A stretch of DNA of 64,000 nt from Hsuehochloa calcarea (taxonomy: Eukaryota > Streptophyta > Magnoliopsida > Poales > Poaceae): contig CM070613.1 in NCBI GenBank assembly GCA_036346395.1, positions 19,214,818 through 19,278,817 on the forward strand. Reading direction: 5' to 3'. Positions 44,073-56,879 of the stretch are shown here, in pieces (positions within the stretch are counted from its first letter, which is position 1; every line of letters starts with the position of its first letter). The position numbers were made by a program, and so were the translations under genes. Below the pieces are notes generated by a model. It saw only the letters and a program-made list of their open reading frames with translations. It searched no databases and was not told the DNA's origin.

Positions 44073-45363
44073 GAGTCCCCTCGCAGGAGGGCAATTGCAT
44101 TGTTTACCCTTGTATGTCTTTTTATCCTTTTGGGAGGTTCTTTGAATTAAGTTTGTCATTGATACGCATGATTTTTTTTGTATGATGTATGTGACTTGTT
44201 AAATATTGTATATTGATGCTGCATTGCTTAACAACCATCATCACTCTGAATGAACAGGAAGCAGCAGCACAGCACGGACAGCTCGCTTTCTGGTATTTTT
44301 CCAAGAAATCTCTAGCCATCCTTCCCGCGAGAGGTTTTTCTTAACACCAATGAACAGAGAACCAAGCACATCAGGGACTCGCAAAGCATTACATATATGA
44401 ATCTGGAGTGCAGATGGAACCAAGAGCTGCATTTGGCCTGTATGGCAGGCTGCATGATTGGAAAATTGTTTGCTTGTACCTGTGATGTAGCGTACCATTT
44501 TCACTGTTCTTGCATCTTGTGACAACAGGATGCACATTAACTATTGTAAGTCTCACAGGATGCACATTAACTATTGTAAGTCTGTAAATTCTGCTGTTGG
44601 GATATGACCACCATTTTTAGCGGTGAAAACCCGAGTACAAAAAGAATGGTTTTTTGAAATCAGGGTCTGGTGTTCTCACTTGAAGAAGGCTGTGCTCTCT
44701 TGTATCGTAAGCAAACCAAGATTGTATGCAAATTTTCACCAATTGTTAAGCCTTGTTTTGCGGATTGGGCTCTTGTGTAGTTAATACAGAGGATCTATAA
44801 TACATAGTCATTAGGAGTCATCTCTATCGTTCAATCAACAAATAAAGTCCGAGATCCCCTGTTGTTATAGTACTGAGCAGAGCTAGTTTGGAACTAGACG
44901 AAAATGTGAACCCCTTCACTAAACATATAACAATATATATATAATTTTCAAACAATATTGTATTAAATAGTAATGTGTGCGCTAAATATTGGCAAAATAC
45001 GTCATCTAGCTTCAATGGCCTATAAAAAGATAACAAAATGACTTAAAATTTTGAAGTAAAAGTTAGTATAATAATAAAATAAAAATAAATACATTACCTT
45101 TTAGTATTTACTATCTTTCAAGTTTATGAAGCGACGAACTACAACATTAGTAGTACTATCTAGCGCTTTCCTTCCCAGAAACTTTTCTATAAATTTATTT
45201 ACTATTTGCCGATTATTCAAAAAAAATCTATACAATATTGGAATCATGGTATGCTCAACAATTAAAGAACAATATATTAGCAACATACGTCTAGGATAGG
45301 GAGCACAATTACTTGACATTCTAGTAAAAAAAACTCTAAGTCAAACCCAAAGCATGATCCAAT
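44073..45363. other. Intergenic stretch
   Basis: Mostly AT-rich. 44090-44540 may be 3' trailing sequence of the FAR1-type gene. A 26-base direct repeat containing GGATGCACATTAACTATTG occurs at about 44525-44585. No gene or complete transposon was recognised. Confidence 0.4.
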
Positions 45364-46701
45364 GAGTGTGTTTGGGATGGCTTCGGTTTCGAATTTTCGC
45401 CTGAAAAGGCCAAAAGCCATCCCAAAGCTATGAAACCCTAGCGCCTCCCACCCTGCACGCGCCGCCCGCCTCCCTCCTCCTCCTCCCTACGCAGCTAGAT
45501 TTGGCGCCCATCCCGCCTCGCTCCTCCCTCCTCCCTACGCAAAGCTAGATTTGGCGCCTCCATCCCGCCTCGCCTCCTCCTCCTCCCCATTCAAAGCTAG
45601 ATTTGGCGCCTCCACCCTGCCTGCTCCTCCCTCCTCCTCCCGCACCTCCACGTCTCCTCCCTTCTCCTCCCGCACCGGCATTGTCGCCTCTTTCCTCCTC
45701 CTCCCTTCTTCGGTACTGCCGCCCTCCTCCTCCCGCGCCAGCACCCTACCTCCTCCCTCCTTCCTGGCTTCCTTCTAATCTGGCACCTCCGCCTGCCCCC
45801 AACACCGACTGGATCTGGCGCCTCCTCCTGACCCTAACGCCAGTATCCTTCCTCAACCTCATCGTCTGCCTCCGGCCTCGACCCCGTCGTCGGCCTCCTC
45901 CCCTGAGCCGCTGGCCCCGACGCCGACCTCCTCCCTCGACCCTGACACCGGCCTCCTCCACCGACCCCGCCACTAAGCCCCTCTCCCGCCGCCGTCAGCG
46001 GCCCAAACCCTAGCCATCACCGCCTCTATTTGTATTTTTCCCTTTTTTTGTTATAAATTATTTATTTATTTTAATAATTATTTATTTAATAATTATTTAT
46101 TGTGATAATTATTTATTTAATAATTACTTATTGTAATAATTATTCATTGTAATAATTATTTATTGTAATAATTATTTACGTAATAATTATTTATTGTAAT
46201 AATTGTCGTTAATTGCAGTTTATTGCGTTGATTGTCATTAATTGTGTTATATTGAGTTAAGTGTCGCTAAATGTGATCAATTGTGTTAATTGCAGTAGTC
46301 ATCGTTAATTGCAATCAATTGCGTTAATCGTCGTTAATTGTGGTAGTCATCGTTAATTACAGTTAATTATTGTTAATTGTGGTAGTTATCGTTAATTATG
46401 GTAATTCTCGTTAATTGCGGTAGTTATAGTTAATTGTTATCAATTGCGTTAGTTGTCATTAATTATCGTCAATTGTTGTTAAATGTCTTTAATTGCCATC
46501 AATTGCACTAATTGTCGTTAAACGGCATCAAACAAGTCATTACTATCCCCAGGGGTATTTCATATATTTCCATCTCAAAAACTACAGCCAGCCTACCTAA
46601 CAACCAAATAGCCAAACACCAAGCCTTTTCACCAACTGCTCAAAGATCGCAATTAGCTGTAAGTCGCTTTTAGAAAAGCTACAGTTGTGCCAAACAGACC
46701 C
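45364..46701. mobile_element. Non-autonomous TIR element related to the fold-back family
   Basis: 1338 bp. The ends are inverted: GAGTGTGTTTGGGATGGC at the left and GGGTCTGTTTGGCAC from the right. Flanks share only AAT (45361-45363, 46702-46704). It has the same parts as one arm of 36065-41069: a GC-rich block ending CCCAAACCCTAGCC (46000-46013), AATAATTATT repeats, GTTAATTG repeats, and a block starting TTAAACGGCATCAAACAAGT. No transposase. Its superfamily is unresolved; a 3-bp duplication would fit PIF/Harbinger, weakly. Confidence 0.65.
46050..46515. repeat. AT-rich tract and TCGTTAATTG minisatellite
   Basis: First AATAATTATTTA repeats, then about twenty degenerate copies of a roughly 10-bp TCGTTAATTG unit at 46200-46515. 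Inverted counterparts lie at 36280-36360. Confidence 0.75.
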
Positions 46702-46980
46702 AATATGAGCACATCGGTGATTGATATCACTTGCAAATTTTCTTCTCATTTGCAATGAACTTGGCCAGTATTCCAAAAACCTAAATTGAAACCCAAAGTA
46801 TTAACCCTACATTTCAACAAAAATCAACCAACAATCATCACCTTGAAATCATAACTCACAAATTTAGTCTTTTTGCTTGAAAGAAATCAGGAAAACTAAA
46901 AATGTGGGATATACCCCATGTCGATTCCATGATTCGTGACTTAGTCCTTCCAACAGGCGACTGGGCGAGGGTGTCGCGAC
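46702..46980. other. Intergenic spacer
   Basis: No gene or repeat was recognised. It ends in the GCGAC target duplication of the next element. Confidence 0.4.
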
Positions 46981-47881
46981 TATAACATCCCAAATATGAG
47001 TTTGTATTTTAAATGTATTAAAATGAGAATAATTTAAAACTTTTGATGCGTTATGTTTTCATTTGAATTCTCTTGATTTTTCTTTCGTTGGTTTTGGTGA
47101 ATTTTGAAAAACTAATGCTTCAATTCACTTAACACATAGTCCTTTGGAACTTTTGAAACAAAATCTTGTGATCAGTCTATGAGAATAAGTTTCCTAGGTT
47201 TTGGAACATCAATTTGACTCACCTGAAAATTTTCATAATTTCTAGAATTATTTTTATATTCTAAAATGGCCAATTAAACCAGTTAGTCCTTGGTCAAACA
47301 CCTAAACTAGAGACTTAAAATATTTCTTCAGAAAAAATTATTTCTCTTAAAACTATGGAAAAATTACGCAAGGGTCTACACTTTGTTTGAAGCCTCCCTT
47401 TAAAAATTTAGAATTTTTGGGGCTTTAAAACTCTGTCTAAAAATTCTCAACTCTCTCAGCCTTTTGAAATCAACTCAGTCAAACCAATCGAGTTGACCAA
47501 CCACTCGATTTCGACCACCCACTCAGTTTGACTAGACCCTCTGACTAGGTCTGATCCAGCCACCTAACCAGACCGACCCAAGCCACTTACCTTGAGCCGC
47601 TAACCGGTGGGCCCCGCTGCAGTTCCTCGTCTCCACGCGGAGTCGTGCCCTCGCCAGCGCGCTCAAACCATGTGTTAGCGCCAACTGCCACACCCACTGT
47701 TTCTGACACGCGCCCATGGTTTCCCGCCCTTCGACTCTCGCTTCGCTTTCGCCGTGCCCTAGCTCAAGATTAACACCCGCCGCCTCACCATCCTCCTCGT
47801 CACTCAACTCGTCCATGGCAGTGAGTCATGAACTGAGCTCAGCGCCGAGCGCGTCTCCTCGCTATTCTCTGCCCTGGCCCC

Positions 47882-47889
47882 TATTTAAA
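47882..47889 (+). promoter_or_regulatory. TATA-like box of the solo LTR
   Basis: TATTTAAA about 900 bp from the LTR start, followed by a C/T-rich leader. The same arrangement is seen on the minus strand near 55570 in the related LTR. Confidence 0.5.
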
Positions 47890-49769
47890 CCTTCGGAGTT
47901 TCTCCATCTTCCTTTTTCACAACCATGAGACACTTCCTAGCTCTCTCCCGCCCTATCACTCCCTCAACTGAGCCTGAGAGCATTTGGAGCTCGAGCTCTA
48001 GCTCACGGCCGTGGCGTCGCCGCTGTGTTCTCATTGCAACTGTGGAGCTCTCCCCTTTCTCTTCGAGTCATATCATGTTCTAGGGCTCGAGTATCAAATC
48101 CTTTAACTTAATTCCACCTTTTGACCACAGGAACCGTCGAAATTAGGCTTCTTCTCCATCTCTGGCGTGCTCAAGTCATCGTCCCCTCTTGATGATCATC
48201 GTCGTTGTCACCCTTTAACGGCGCCAAGCTTCTTCTGACCACCTATGACCACTTTTGATCACCTTTAGGTAGTTTCACTTTACCTCGTAGGGGCTCTTGC
48301 ATGCATTCTATTGCTTAGAGTGTCGTCGTGGACCACATCGATGACAACAAGCGCAGCAGTGAAGCCTCTAGAGTTTCTCTGTGTTATTGGAGTTTCGACC
48401 ACCTCGGTATCGTAACCATTAGGGCAAATCTTTGTCGATTTAAGGTTAATCTTTAACTTAGTTGTTGAGTTATTATCATTTAGTTTATGAGACTCGTTGA
48501 CCCCATCTGTCTTGATAGAGGCTCGGATTTCCTAAGGATAAAAGTATTTACTTTTATATTTTTCCGAAATAAATTATTTGTGTACTGAAAATTGCATAAA
48601 CTTTAAAATTGCATAAGTATTTCATTTTAACTCCAAATGAAGTGAATCAAAATTTGTTGTTCTTAGAATGTCATGCTCTATCTACCATTAAATTTTCTTG
48701 TTCACCACCTATCTGGAATTTTTTGCATGAAAAGTAACCGAAAGTGGAATTCTCGATTTTCTTTCCTGGCAAAATTGTTTTGTCTATAACTTTTGCATGC
48801 AACATCCAAATCAAATGATTTTTATTGTGCTATTTTGATGTTAATTTTTGTTAGAAGTAGTTAATCCGAATAGTTGCATGAGCTGTAGGAAAATGTTCTC
48901 ATTTCTACTGAGCCTAAATTAGATTATTGCTAATGATTTAGAGTCCAATGGATGGACTCTGGTCATTTATATGTATGTAGTATACGAGTCGGTTTGCTTA
49001 GCAATGCTTAGAATGGTAGAATGGGGATCGTCGCTTCTGCGATGGTCATTGTATCATCATTCTAAATACTTGGGTCATGGTACTCATGTGTGTAATATAT
49101 TTGAAAAACTAAAACTGAAAATAAAATGATTTGGACTTGAACAAATGGTTGTTGGTGTGGTTAATGGGTGTGTGGCTCGTGCCCGAGTCAACAAAGACCG
49201 ATTTACTTGTGCCATTGATCCAAGCACCTTTGCGTGCAACCACATGAGGGCATATGGGAGCCCTCTTGACTTAGTACTTAGGCGTGTGTTAGCTCCGAGT
49301 CGCAGGAGGTTGTGTGTATTGTGTTAAAAATGTTATGTGTGTGTTGGGTATGCGGGAGTGGGTTCCTGTCTAGGTTCTCCACACCGGGGTATCCGTAGTT
49401 GTCCTGAGATTTACCCCGAGGGGCAATTAACCTAGGCTTTACTAATGACTCTGACACAACGTATGTGTTTTCATCCATGTGGGTGACTCGTAGTTAATGC
49501 ATTATATTGGAAAACGTCTCGTAGGAGTTAGATCTGCTGGCATACCTAACGAAGTGTGCTAAATATCTTGGCAAAAGGAGCAGTCTGACGTGTGGGTAAA
49601 GTTGATGAGGGCATGACCCCTATGGATACAACCACATTTGCTATGCTTGCTATTCCAATTACAAAAGCTCGTATACATCACTTAATTTATTAGGTAAATT
49701 CGTTTCTAGGGCTGAGTGTATTATTTGAGAACTCTATGATGCTGCCTAATAGAGATGAATTACTTGTAC

Positions 49770-49965
49770 TTAGGAATCTAGGACTACGACCTGTTCAAGA
49801 AGGTCTAGGACCAGCTCCGCAGGGTCTACGACCACTTCAAGAAGGCCTCCGACCAGTTGGACTCGTTGGACACAATCTACGACCAGAGATAGCAGGGACT
49901 CCTCAAGACCACCCCAGGACCAGTCCTATGACCAAGTCTTCGACCAGAGATACGCGACATAAGGT
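49770..49965 (+). repeat. CTACGACC motif array in the solo LTR
   Basis: About eight degenerate copies of (T)ACGACC or GGACCAG separated by 20-25 bases. It corresponds to the TACGAC/GTCGTA array at 54740-54965. Confidence 0.6.
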
Positions 49966-51255
49966 GTTGCGTCACCGTTTTGGATCTAATAGGACTTGTA
50001 AGCGTGATGAGGTCGGAGTCCAGGTTGTGTACGCCTCGTTCCACGGCTGCACAACCCTAGGTCGACCTCCCCACGTCCCCCTATATATATACAGTGAGCC
50101 GTCATAGTTTAACGTGGGTTTTTCTTTGAGATTATTCTGCTTAGCAATCTCACCGCACGTTCGGTTGAGGAACCCCACATTGTGAGCTTCATCTATATTC
50201 GCAATACAATATCAGATTGCATCTTCTACTTTCTTGCTTGTGTTCTCGATTCGCATGCAGGAGATAGCCTTCTTGGCGAGGTCAACCGCGTTCGGCACGG
50301 TTGATAACCAACGGAGCAGTGCTATAGTGATTGCAGGAGGTTTGATCTGTTCTGGTCGGAGCCTCCGGATCATCAACGTCGAGTTCTCCACAATCGACTT
50401 ATCAGTACCTTTCGGAAGATCGGGCCATAGTCTCATCAAAAGTTGTACACCACTGCAGGGTATAATCTATTTGAATAGTTACGTCCTTAGTTATGGACAC
50501 GCTTGGTTATTTCCGGCAAGAATTAGACTCTACATTTTGATAAAACTTGAAATCGGGTGGTACGAATGGGTAATTCATGCTATGTTGTGGTGGCTATTAG
50601 GAATTCACATCTAGGAGGTTAATTATGTTTATAAATGTTGTCTCATTGTTATTTAAATATTTAAAAATAGATTTGCTCAATTGCTTTACAATCTATTACT
50701 CTATTGCAAAGAAAATTATTTTATGCTGAAAACTACTTAGTGTAGTATCATTTCCTTTGATACATGAATGCATATATAAATTCTTTTGCTTGTAAGACTT
50801 GCGAGTACAACTTTATACTCAACCCGGTTGCTGCAATTTCAGAGGAGGTTGATCCCTCAAGGGATCAACTATTGTGAGACTGACTTCGCGCGGGATGACT
50901 AGCTCAATGGGTTTCCGGTCGGTTGCCTTGTGGGTAAGGGCAGTCGGTTGGCTTTTGTTTATCGCCATCTTATACTTTTGCTTCCACTGCAACTTTAGTT
51001 ATTTATCTTGTCATTTGGCCGGTCGGCCCTATTTGTGTAATATGATCTTTGAATGACTTATGTGTTGTAAATTATGAAGACTCGGTATTGTAATAACTTG
51101 TGTATGGAATTGATGCTTTAAATTTTGTAAAGGTGTATGTGTACCGCTCCTAGGAGGTATGTGATACACCGAGAGTGAGATATTTGATTTGTAATGCTAG
51201 GACCAATCGGTTGTTTAAGTATTACAAGTAAAATACCCTGGGTTCTCACAGCGAC

Positions 51256-51846
51256 CGGTGGGTTGCGGCCTAGGCCTCGTTCCAAGCTCCGCCACCAGTG
51301 GTTGCGGCCATCGCCCACTGACAATGTGAGGTGAGGCAAATTGTAAGCCGCATGAGATGAGAGGGAGAAGAACAAATGCAAACTCGACGACCATGCGACG
51401 CGACACACTCACATGAGACACGACCGGGAGCAACACGTGTGGCTACTAGTGCTTGGCTGCTGGTTTTGATGCGTGCAGGCATGTAGTTGCTATTGGGTTG
51501 TGCTAACTGCTCATGTCAACTGGGTCGAACTACTGTGTCGCCCAGCCGCGGCCAATGGAAGCGGAGTAGCGAGACTGTGAGAGACTAGAGGTTGAGTTGG
51601 ACCGGGGTGCACACATGGTATATATAGGCTAATCCCCACTAATTATTTTTGACCCGGTGTCTTGTGACACCAAGTGGGCCTATTAGGCTCCACCCCTGGG
51701 TAGAGCCCTGTTCACTCTCTCATGAAAACATTGTTTGCACAGAGGGCCTCCACAGAGGATCCTTATCCTTGTATTGCTAGTGTGATCCTTCCGTGGAAAG
51801 CGTTGTTTTGTTACACAGGTTGAGTACAGAAGTGCAAAGATGCAGT
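51256..51846. other. Old upstream flank of the Alfin-like gene
   Basis: Unique-looking sequence between two insertions. Removing 51856-59656 places it next to 59657, upstream of the Alfin-like gene. It holds a TATATATAGGC near 51622. No gene was found. Confidence 0.4.
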
Positions 51847-52649
51847 CGTTTTATTGATTTTTTTCAAAATAATGCTATTTTAAAATATAGTTGCAAAATT
51901 AAATAGTCGAAAAAATTACAAAAGTAGATGCATGTCGCCATTTGGAATGACAACAGACTCTATCACCATTCCAATTGCCGATAGGGACCCTGTCGCCAAT
52001 TGGAACAGTGGGGGGGTCCTGTCGCTAACTGAACTAGCGACATGAGGGCTTTGTATTTTTTATTTATGTCTATAGAATTTTGTATTTTTTTTATTTTGGT
52101 AATACGTTGAAGTGTCCATGTAGTTTGGAATGCAAAATCGGAGAAGTCAATGTAACGTGAAGTAGAGAATGCGAGTTCGGCGGCGCAATGACACAAACAG
52201 CCCCCTTCGGAGTGAAATGGAATAAATATTTGGGTTTAGGGTTGCCATACGCGATGTTGTCCCGATTGCATTATTCGTGAAACCAATTCTTGGGGAAAAG
52301 ATTACGTAATATTTAACAAACCAAATATTTGGGAGAAAGAGATGTAAGTTCAAAATAGTTCATAATTTTATTGTGAAATACATGGTGCACAAGGGTTGGT
52401 TACGTATATTAGAAATGCCAACATGCACGAATAATCAAACCGAAATACACCTACGATACATGTGCACCTTTTTGGAATCCGGAAAAGGTCGATTGGAACG
52501 AAATCGATCAGTCGTGGTGGCCCATCGATCCCTTCCCCTTGTCTCTAGTCTGCCGCGGTGGTGGCCAGTCTCAAAGTCAACCATATTCTGCGAGACGGGC
52601 TGGACGATTGAATGATGTTAACATAGCACAACGAAGGGTCAAATTAATA

Positions 52650-52807
52650 ATCATGATGCAAGCTGAGTATAATTTACCTCTTCGATCACGATTGCACCCA
52701 GACAACAGGGAGCGCTAAGATGGCCGCCGGTCTCATTAGCAGGAGCATTCTCCTTGTGCGACGCACACTCGGGCTCCTCTGGTTCCTTTTTAGTAGGGTC
52801 GGGGTCG
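52650..52807 (-). pseudogene. Exon piece of an element-borne gene, left of the solo LTR
   Basis: Minus strand reads PDPDPTKKEPEEPECASHKE, then NAPANETGGHLSAP and AIVIEE, ending at a donor-like GAGGTAAATT. It continues in frame from 56566-56715 when the solo LTR and one duplication copy are removed (KCWKPYV then PDPDP). Acidic and proline-rich, function unknown. Confidence 0.6.
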
Positions 52808-55800
52808 GGTATTGTGAGACCCCGGTTTATCCGGCTTGTAATGCTTAACCATCCATTCGGTCCTAGCATCACAAATCAGATAATCCGAGACTCGAGGCAT
52901 GTATACTTCCCAAAAATGCAGTATACACACCTCTTTACAAAGTTCATGCATCAATTCCATTCATTCACATAGAACCAAGCAAGAAATGTAATGTGTTAAC
53001 ATAAATAAAAGATAGATATTACAAAAGAGAGGCCGACCGGCCAAATACATACATAGACCAAAAGAAATAAACAGCGGAAGCAAAAGTGTCATAAGATGGC
53101 TATAAACAAAAGAGCCGACCAGTGTGCCTTCAACCCACAAGGCAACCGACCGGACCGCCAAGCTAGTCGTCGAATCCACAAAGACATTTCACAAAAATGA
53201 GGCCCTTGGGGCTCACCTTCGTCCCTCAGAATAAAGAGCCCAAAGAAAGCCGGGTGAGTACTTTGAATGTACTCGCAAGACTTACGTGTAGAGTACCAAA
53301 CCAGACATAACTATATGCAAGCTTATTCAAATGGAGGTCAGATGGTTCCTTTTCAAAGATAAAGCAAGTTTTCATTTGCAATAATGTAGTACATTTGAAA
53401 GCAAGTCGACAAAACTGCTTTTAATGTTCAAATAACCAAAAAGACAACAATATAACAAAGAGATAGATGACAACAATAATCCGGAAGTGACTAAACCCTT
53501 AGTCACCACAACAATAGCATGAATTACCCATTCATGCCAACCATGTCAAATTTTAATTTTAAAAGGTTGGAGTCTAACTCTTGGAAGACCTCCCCAAGCG
53601 TGTCCACAACCTAGGACGAGGCTATTCGAATAGTTTTATCCTCGCAGGTGTACCACTGCACTCCACACGCCTGCATCGCCTTTTGCCAAGCTATTAAGCA
53701 CACTTCCTTAGGTATGCCGGCACGGCTAAGTCCTACGAGACATTTCTAATATTGTGTATTACCCCACGAGCCGCCCGTATGGATAGAAACCCATACGTTG
53801 TGTCGGAGTCGTCGTAAAGCCTCGATCAACTACCCTTCCCGGGTAAAGCCTTGGACAACTCCGACGCTCCTCGAGGTGGAGAGCCTACCCGGAATCTCCA
53901 CCACCGCACACCCAACACAAGAACACATAGAACACATATCATGTTTCACACAACACACACAACCCCCTCCTGCGACTCGAAGATAACCCACGCCAAAGTA
54001 CTCAGTCAAGAGAGGTCCCATATCCCTCTCGCGTGGTTAGCACGCAAAATTGCTTGGTTTAGTGTAACAAGATGTTCGGTCCTTGTTGACTTAGGCAAGA
54101 CATCCACAAACCCAATAACCCACCATCCGACCACTTGCCCAAGTCCAAATCAATTTTCTATTTTTAGATTTTTGACTTTACAAAATAACAGAGCACAAGT
54201 GCTGGACATAATGGCATAATACATAAATGTGTGATCAAGATCACCGACTACAATCGATGATCGCCCAGTACTACCGAAACTAAGCATCTCTAAGCAGTTT
54301 CAAGTCGAAAGCTACTAAGTGACCAGAGTCCATCCATCGAACTCCGACCACAGCAAATAACCTAAGCTCATGGTAGTAGAGGATAAACCAGTCCTACAGA
54401 TTATGCAACTATAGGATACTAATCGTAATTTAACACAAAATAGCAATGCATACATACGAGTTGAAATCAATATATTAGACTTGAAAAATAATAGGATTAA
54501 CATGATCAAACTGCTTGCCTGCTTGCTGTGGGTCAAGATGTTGCTGAGGATTACTTATGTTGTCAATGTGCTCTTCGGATCCTAACGAGAAGCGAAAAGC
54601 AACAGATAAGAACGAATAAAATGCAAAGACTCAACAACAAACTTTCTTCAAATATTCTGAAAATTTTACAAGAGCAAGATATCGATTTATAAAGGGTTTA
54701 GCAACAAGAACCAATTGATTTGGATTCTTAATGCCAAAGATACGACCAAAGAAGGTCTTACGACCGGTAGTGGTCGAGAAGAACCTACGACTATGACATA
54801 GTCGTAGCAAGTCTTACGACTAGGTTCAAGTCGTAGAAGAACTTACGACCGCTTAAGGGTCGAGAGAACGCATTTACTAGGTACAAGTCGTAATAGAACT
54901 TACGACCGGGTACTAGTCGAGAAGGACTTATGCCCATGGCATAGTCGTAGTAAGACTTACGACTAGGTTACGGTGGTCGGTCGGAAATCCGACCACGAGG
55001 CAAAGACCTCCCGACGCTTTGCCGTGGGGTCTTGGCGCTTCTTCGACCACGCCGCCAAACCAAGGGCGTGGATGAGGGTCTAAAAGTCTAACGGTCCAAC
55101 CGCGGCCAAGATCTTGCCTGAGTATGGTCGAACGGCAGACGACCGCGGAGTGCGGCCGAGTAGGTATGGCTCGGGAGAACTCCCGAACGGACGATACCCA
55201 AAAGAACAACGAAAACACACCTAAGCTCCTACAGGGCAACGCGAACTTACCTGAGCCGAAGAACGACCAGAGACTCGCGGAGTGGCTCCGGCGATAAGTA
55301 ACCGAACGGCGGCGATAAAGTCCTCACTAGGCCACAGCGACCTGAGCAGAGAGAGAACCAAACCGAGTGAGGGTTAAGCTCCAGAGAGTAAAGGGGAAGC
55401 AGAGGGGGCAAAATCTTGAAGATGAAAACCCCCGCTGCACCGCCCCCACCGAAGCTCCACACTCAACAATGGCGGTCGAGGGATTGCGAGGAACTGCAGC
55501 TCAAGCAAGCCGGTGAGTGCTAGCCGAGTTGCGAGATGCTAAAGGAAGCTAAGGGCGGCGACGGGTTTAAATAGAGCAATGGCAGAGAGCAACGGCGGGT
55601 TTTCGGTCGGTCAACATCGCCATGAGAGCGCTGAGAGCGATGGGAGCAAATCGAATCATGGCCTCATCGAGGAGGAGCGCGACAGTATTTAATGCGCGCA
55701 GAGCTAGCCGCTTAAAGGCGACCGTGGAGTGGACAGACGCCGCGGCTTTTCCTCTCGCGACGCCATGGCTGCCGCCACGCTGCTACCGACGGAGGAAGGA

Positions 55801-56570
55801 GACGACTCGTTTGTCGTCGGATTGAAATCGAACGGCTGGGCTAGATCGAGCGGGTCGAAACGATCCCATCGTTCGGCTGGTCGAAGACCGTTCGATGCCG
55901 ATCCAAAGGCTGAGTTAGATCGGGTGGATTAAAACGACTCCATCGTTGGGCTGGTCGAAGACCGTTCGATGCCGATCCAACGGCCACGCACCACGTGCCC
56001 GAACGACCGAAGTTGGTACGCTTAGTGGATCGACCGAGTCAAGTGGCTCGAGCCCAAGTCTGATTCGAACCTACGGAACAGTGCAAACCAGTTAGGGTTT
56101 GAATTTGAATACTGATTTTGGAGGGATTATTTAAGGTAGCAAGCAAGCTCCAAAAATTACGAAATTTTAACTGAAGATTGCTGACAGCAGGAGGAACCTC
56201 ATATGAAATTTCCAGAGATTTTAATGTACTGAATTTTCCTCCAGAAATTCCAGAAGAGGAGAAACAGGGTTTGACCAACTTTGACTTGCCTCCAAAAATT
56301 ATCAAATAATTTCTAAAAGTCATGAGATAATTCAGAGGTGTTGCCAAGCCTCCCTAGAACTTAGGAGAAATATCTCCAAGGGTTTGGCATGAGATTTAGG
56401 ACAAGGAGGTTTTTGATTGTAGTCAAATGAGGATTGGAGCTTGATTTTCCATAGTTCTTTAATCAAGAATTACAGAAATGATCAATGGCTTCAAAATGCA
56501 AGCAAAGTTTTAATTTCTCCGGATTTTCTTACATTTGAAACACAATCCATATTTGGGATGTTACAGGTAC
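52808..56570 (-). mobile_element. Solo Gypsy-type LTR nested in the Mutator-like element
   Basis: The LTR proper is 52813-56565 (3753 bp). On the minus strand it starts TGTAACATCCCAAATATG and ends GGGGTCTCACA. Flanks are GGTAT (52808-52812) and GGTAC (56566-56570), one mismatch. It is of the same family as 46981-51250. Minus-strand TATTTAAA lies near 55570. It splits an open reading frame of the host transposon, so it is younger than that transposon. Confidence 0.85.
54740..54965. repeat. TACGAC/GTCGTA hairpin-forming array
   Basis: Roughly eight units of 25-45 bp within the solo LTR, each holding TACGAC and GTCGTA (or GGTCGAG) in inverted pairs, so many small hairpins are possible. Confidence 0.7.
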
Positions 56571-56720
56571 GTAAGGTTTCCAGCATTTGAAGGTCTCGGT
56601 TTGCATCACATAGTTTAGCATGTACTTCTGTTGGATGAACGCCCTATCGTACAGGTCCAGGCCGTCGATCCATTGGAAGAAGTTGTATTACATCTTCGGC
56701 TGCCATTATGCACGTGTGTA
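56571..56720 (-). pseudogene. Zinc-finger-like exon of an element-borne gene, right of the solo LTR
   Basis: Minus strand reads YNFFQWIDGLDLYDRAFIQQ, then KYMLNYVMQTETFKCWKPYV, continuing into 52807. FFQWID is the usual ending of plant GRF-type zinc fingers. A slightly mutated CRRCNY-like stretch directly precedes it. GRF proteins of this kind often sit in plant transposons. The N-terminal part is not recognisable. Confidence 0.5.
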
Positions 56721-56879
56721 GTTAGGGATTTGTGTAATGGAACTTAAGATGTGAAAAATCTATGTGTGTGCAAGATACGCTTATGAGTTTAGTGTTAGGT
56801 GTGGTGGTGTGGTGTTATCCTGCAACTCTCTTCTCCTCCACTTCTCTTCTCCCTCCTTTTGTAAAGGGATTTTTTGGCC

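Larger units (their letters stand above)
46981..51250 (+). mobile_element. Solo Gypsy-type LTR, 4.27 kb
   Basis: Starts TATAACATCCCAAATATG (TG mutated to TA) and ends GGGTTCTCACA. It is flanked by the perfect 5-bp duplication GCGAC (46976-46980 and 51251-51255). No internal domain. It shares long stretches with the minus-strand solo LTR at 52813-56565, for example around CATACCTAA..AAGTGTGCT. LTRs of 3-4.5 kb in grasses are typical of Tekay/Del-type Gypsy elements; that lineage is inferred from length and ends only. Open frames inside show no retroelement domain. Confidence 0.88.

Noticed and set aside
45551..46013. Proline-rich frames in the TIR element
   Set aside because: CCTCCTCC-rich low-complexity sequence in a non-autonomous transposon; no domain.
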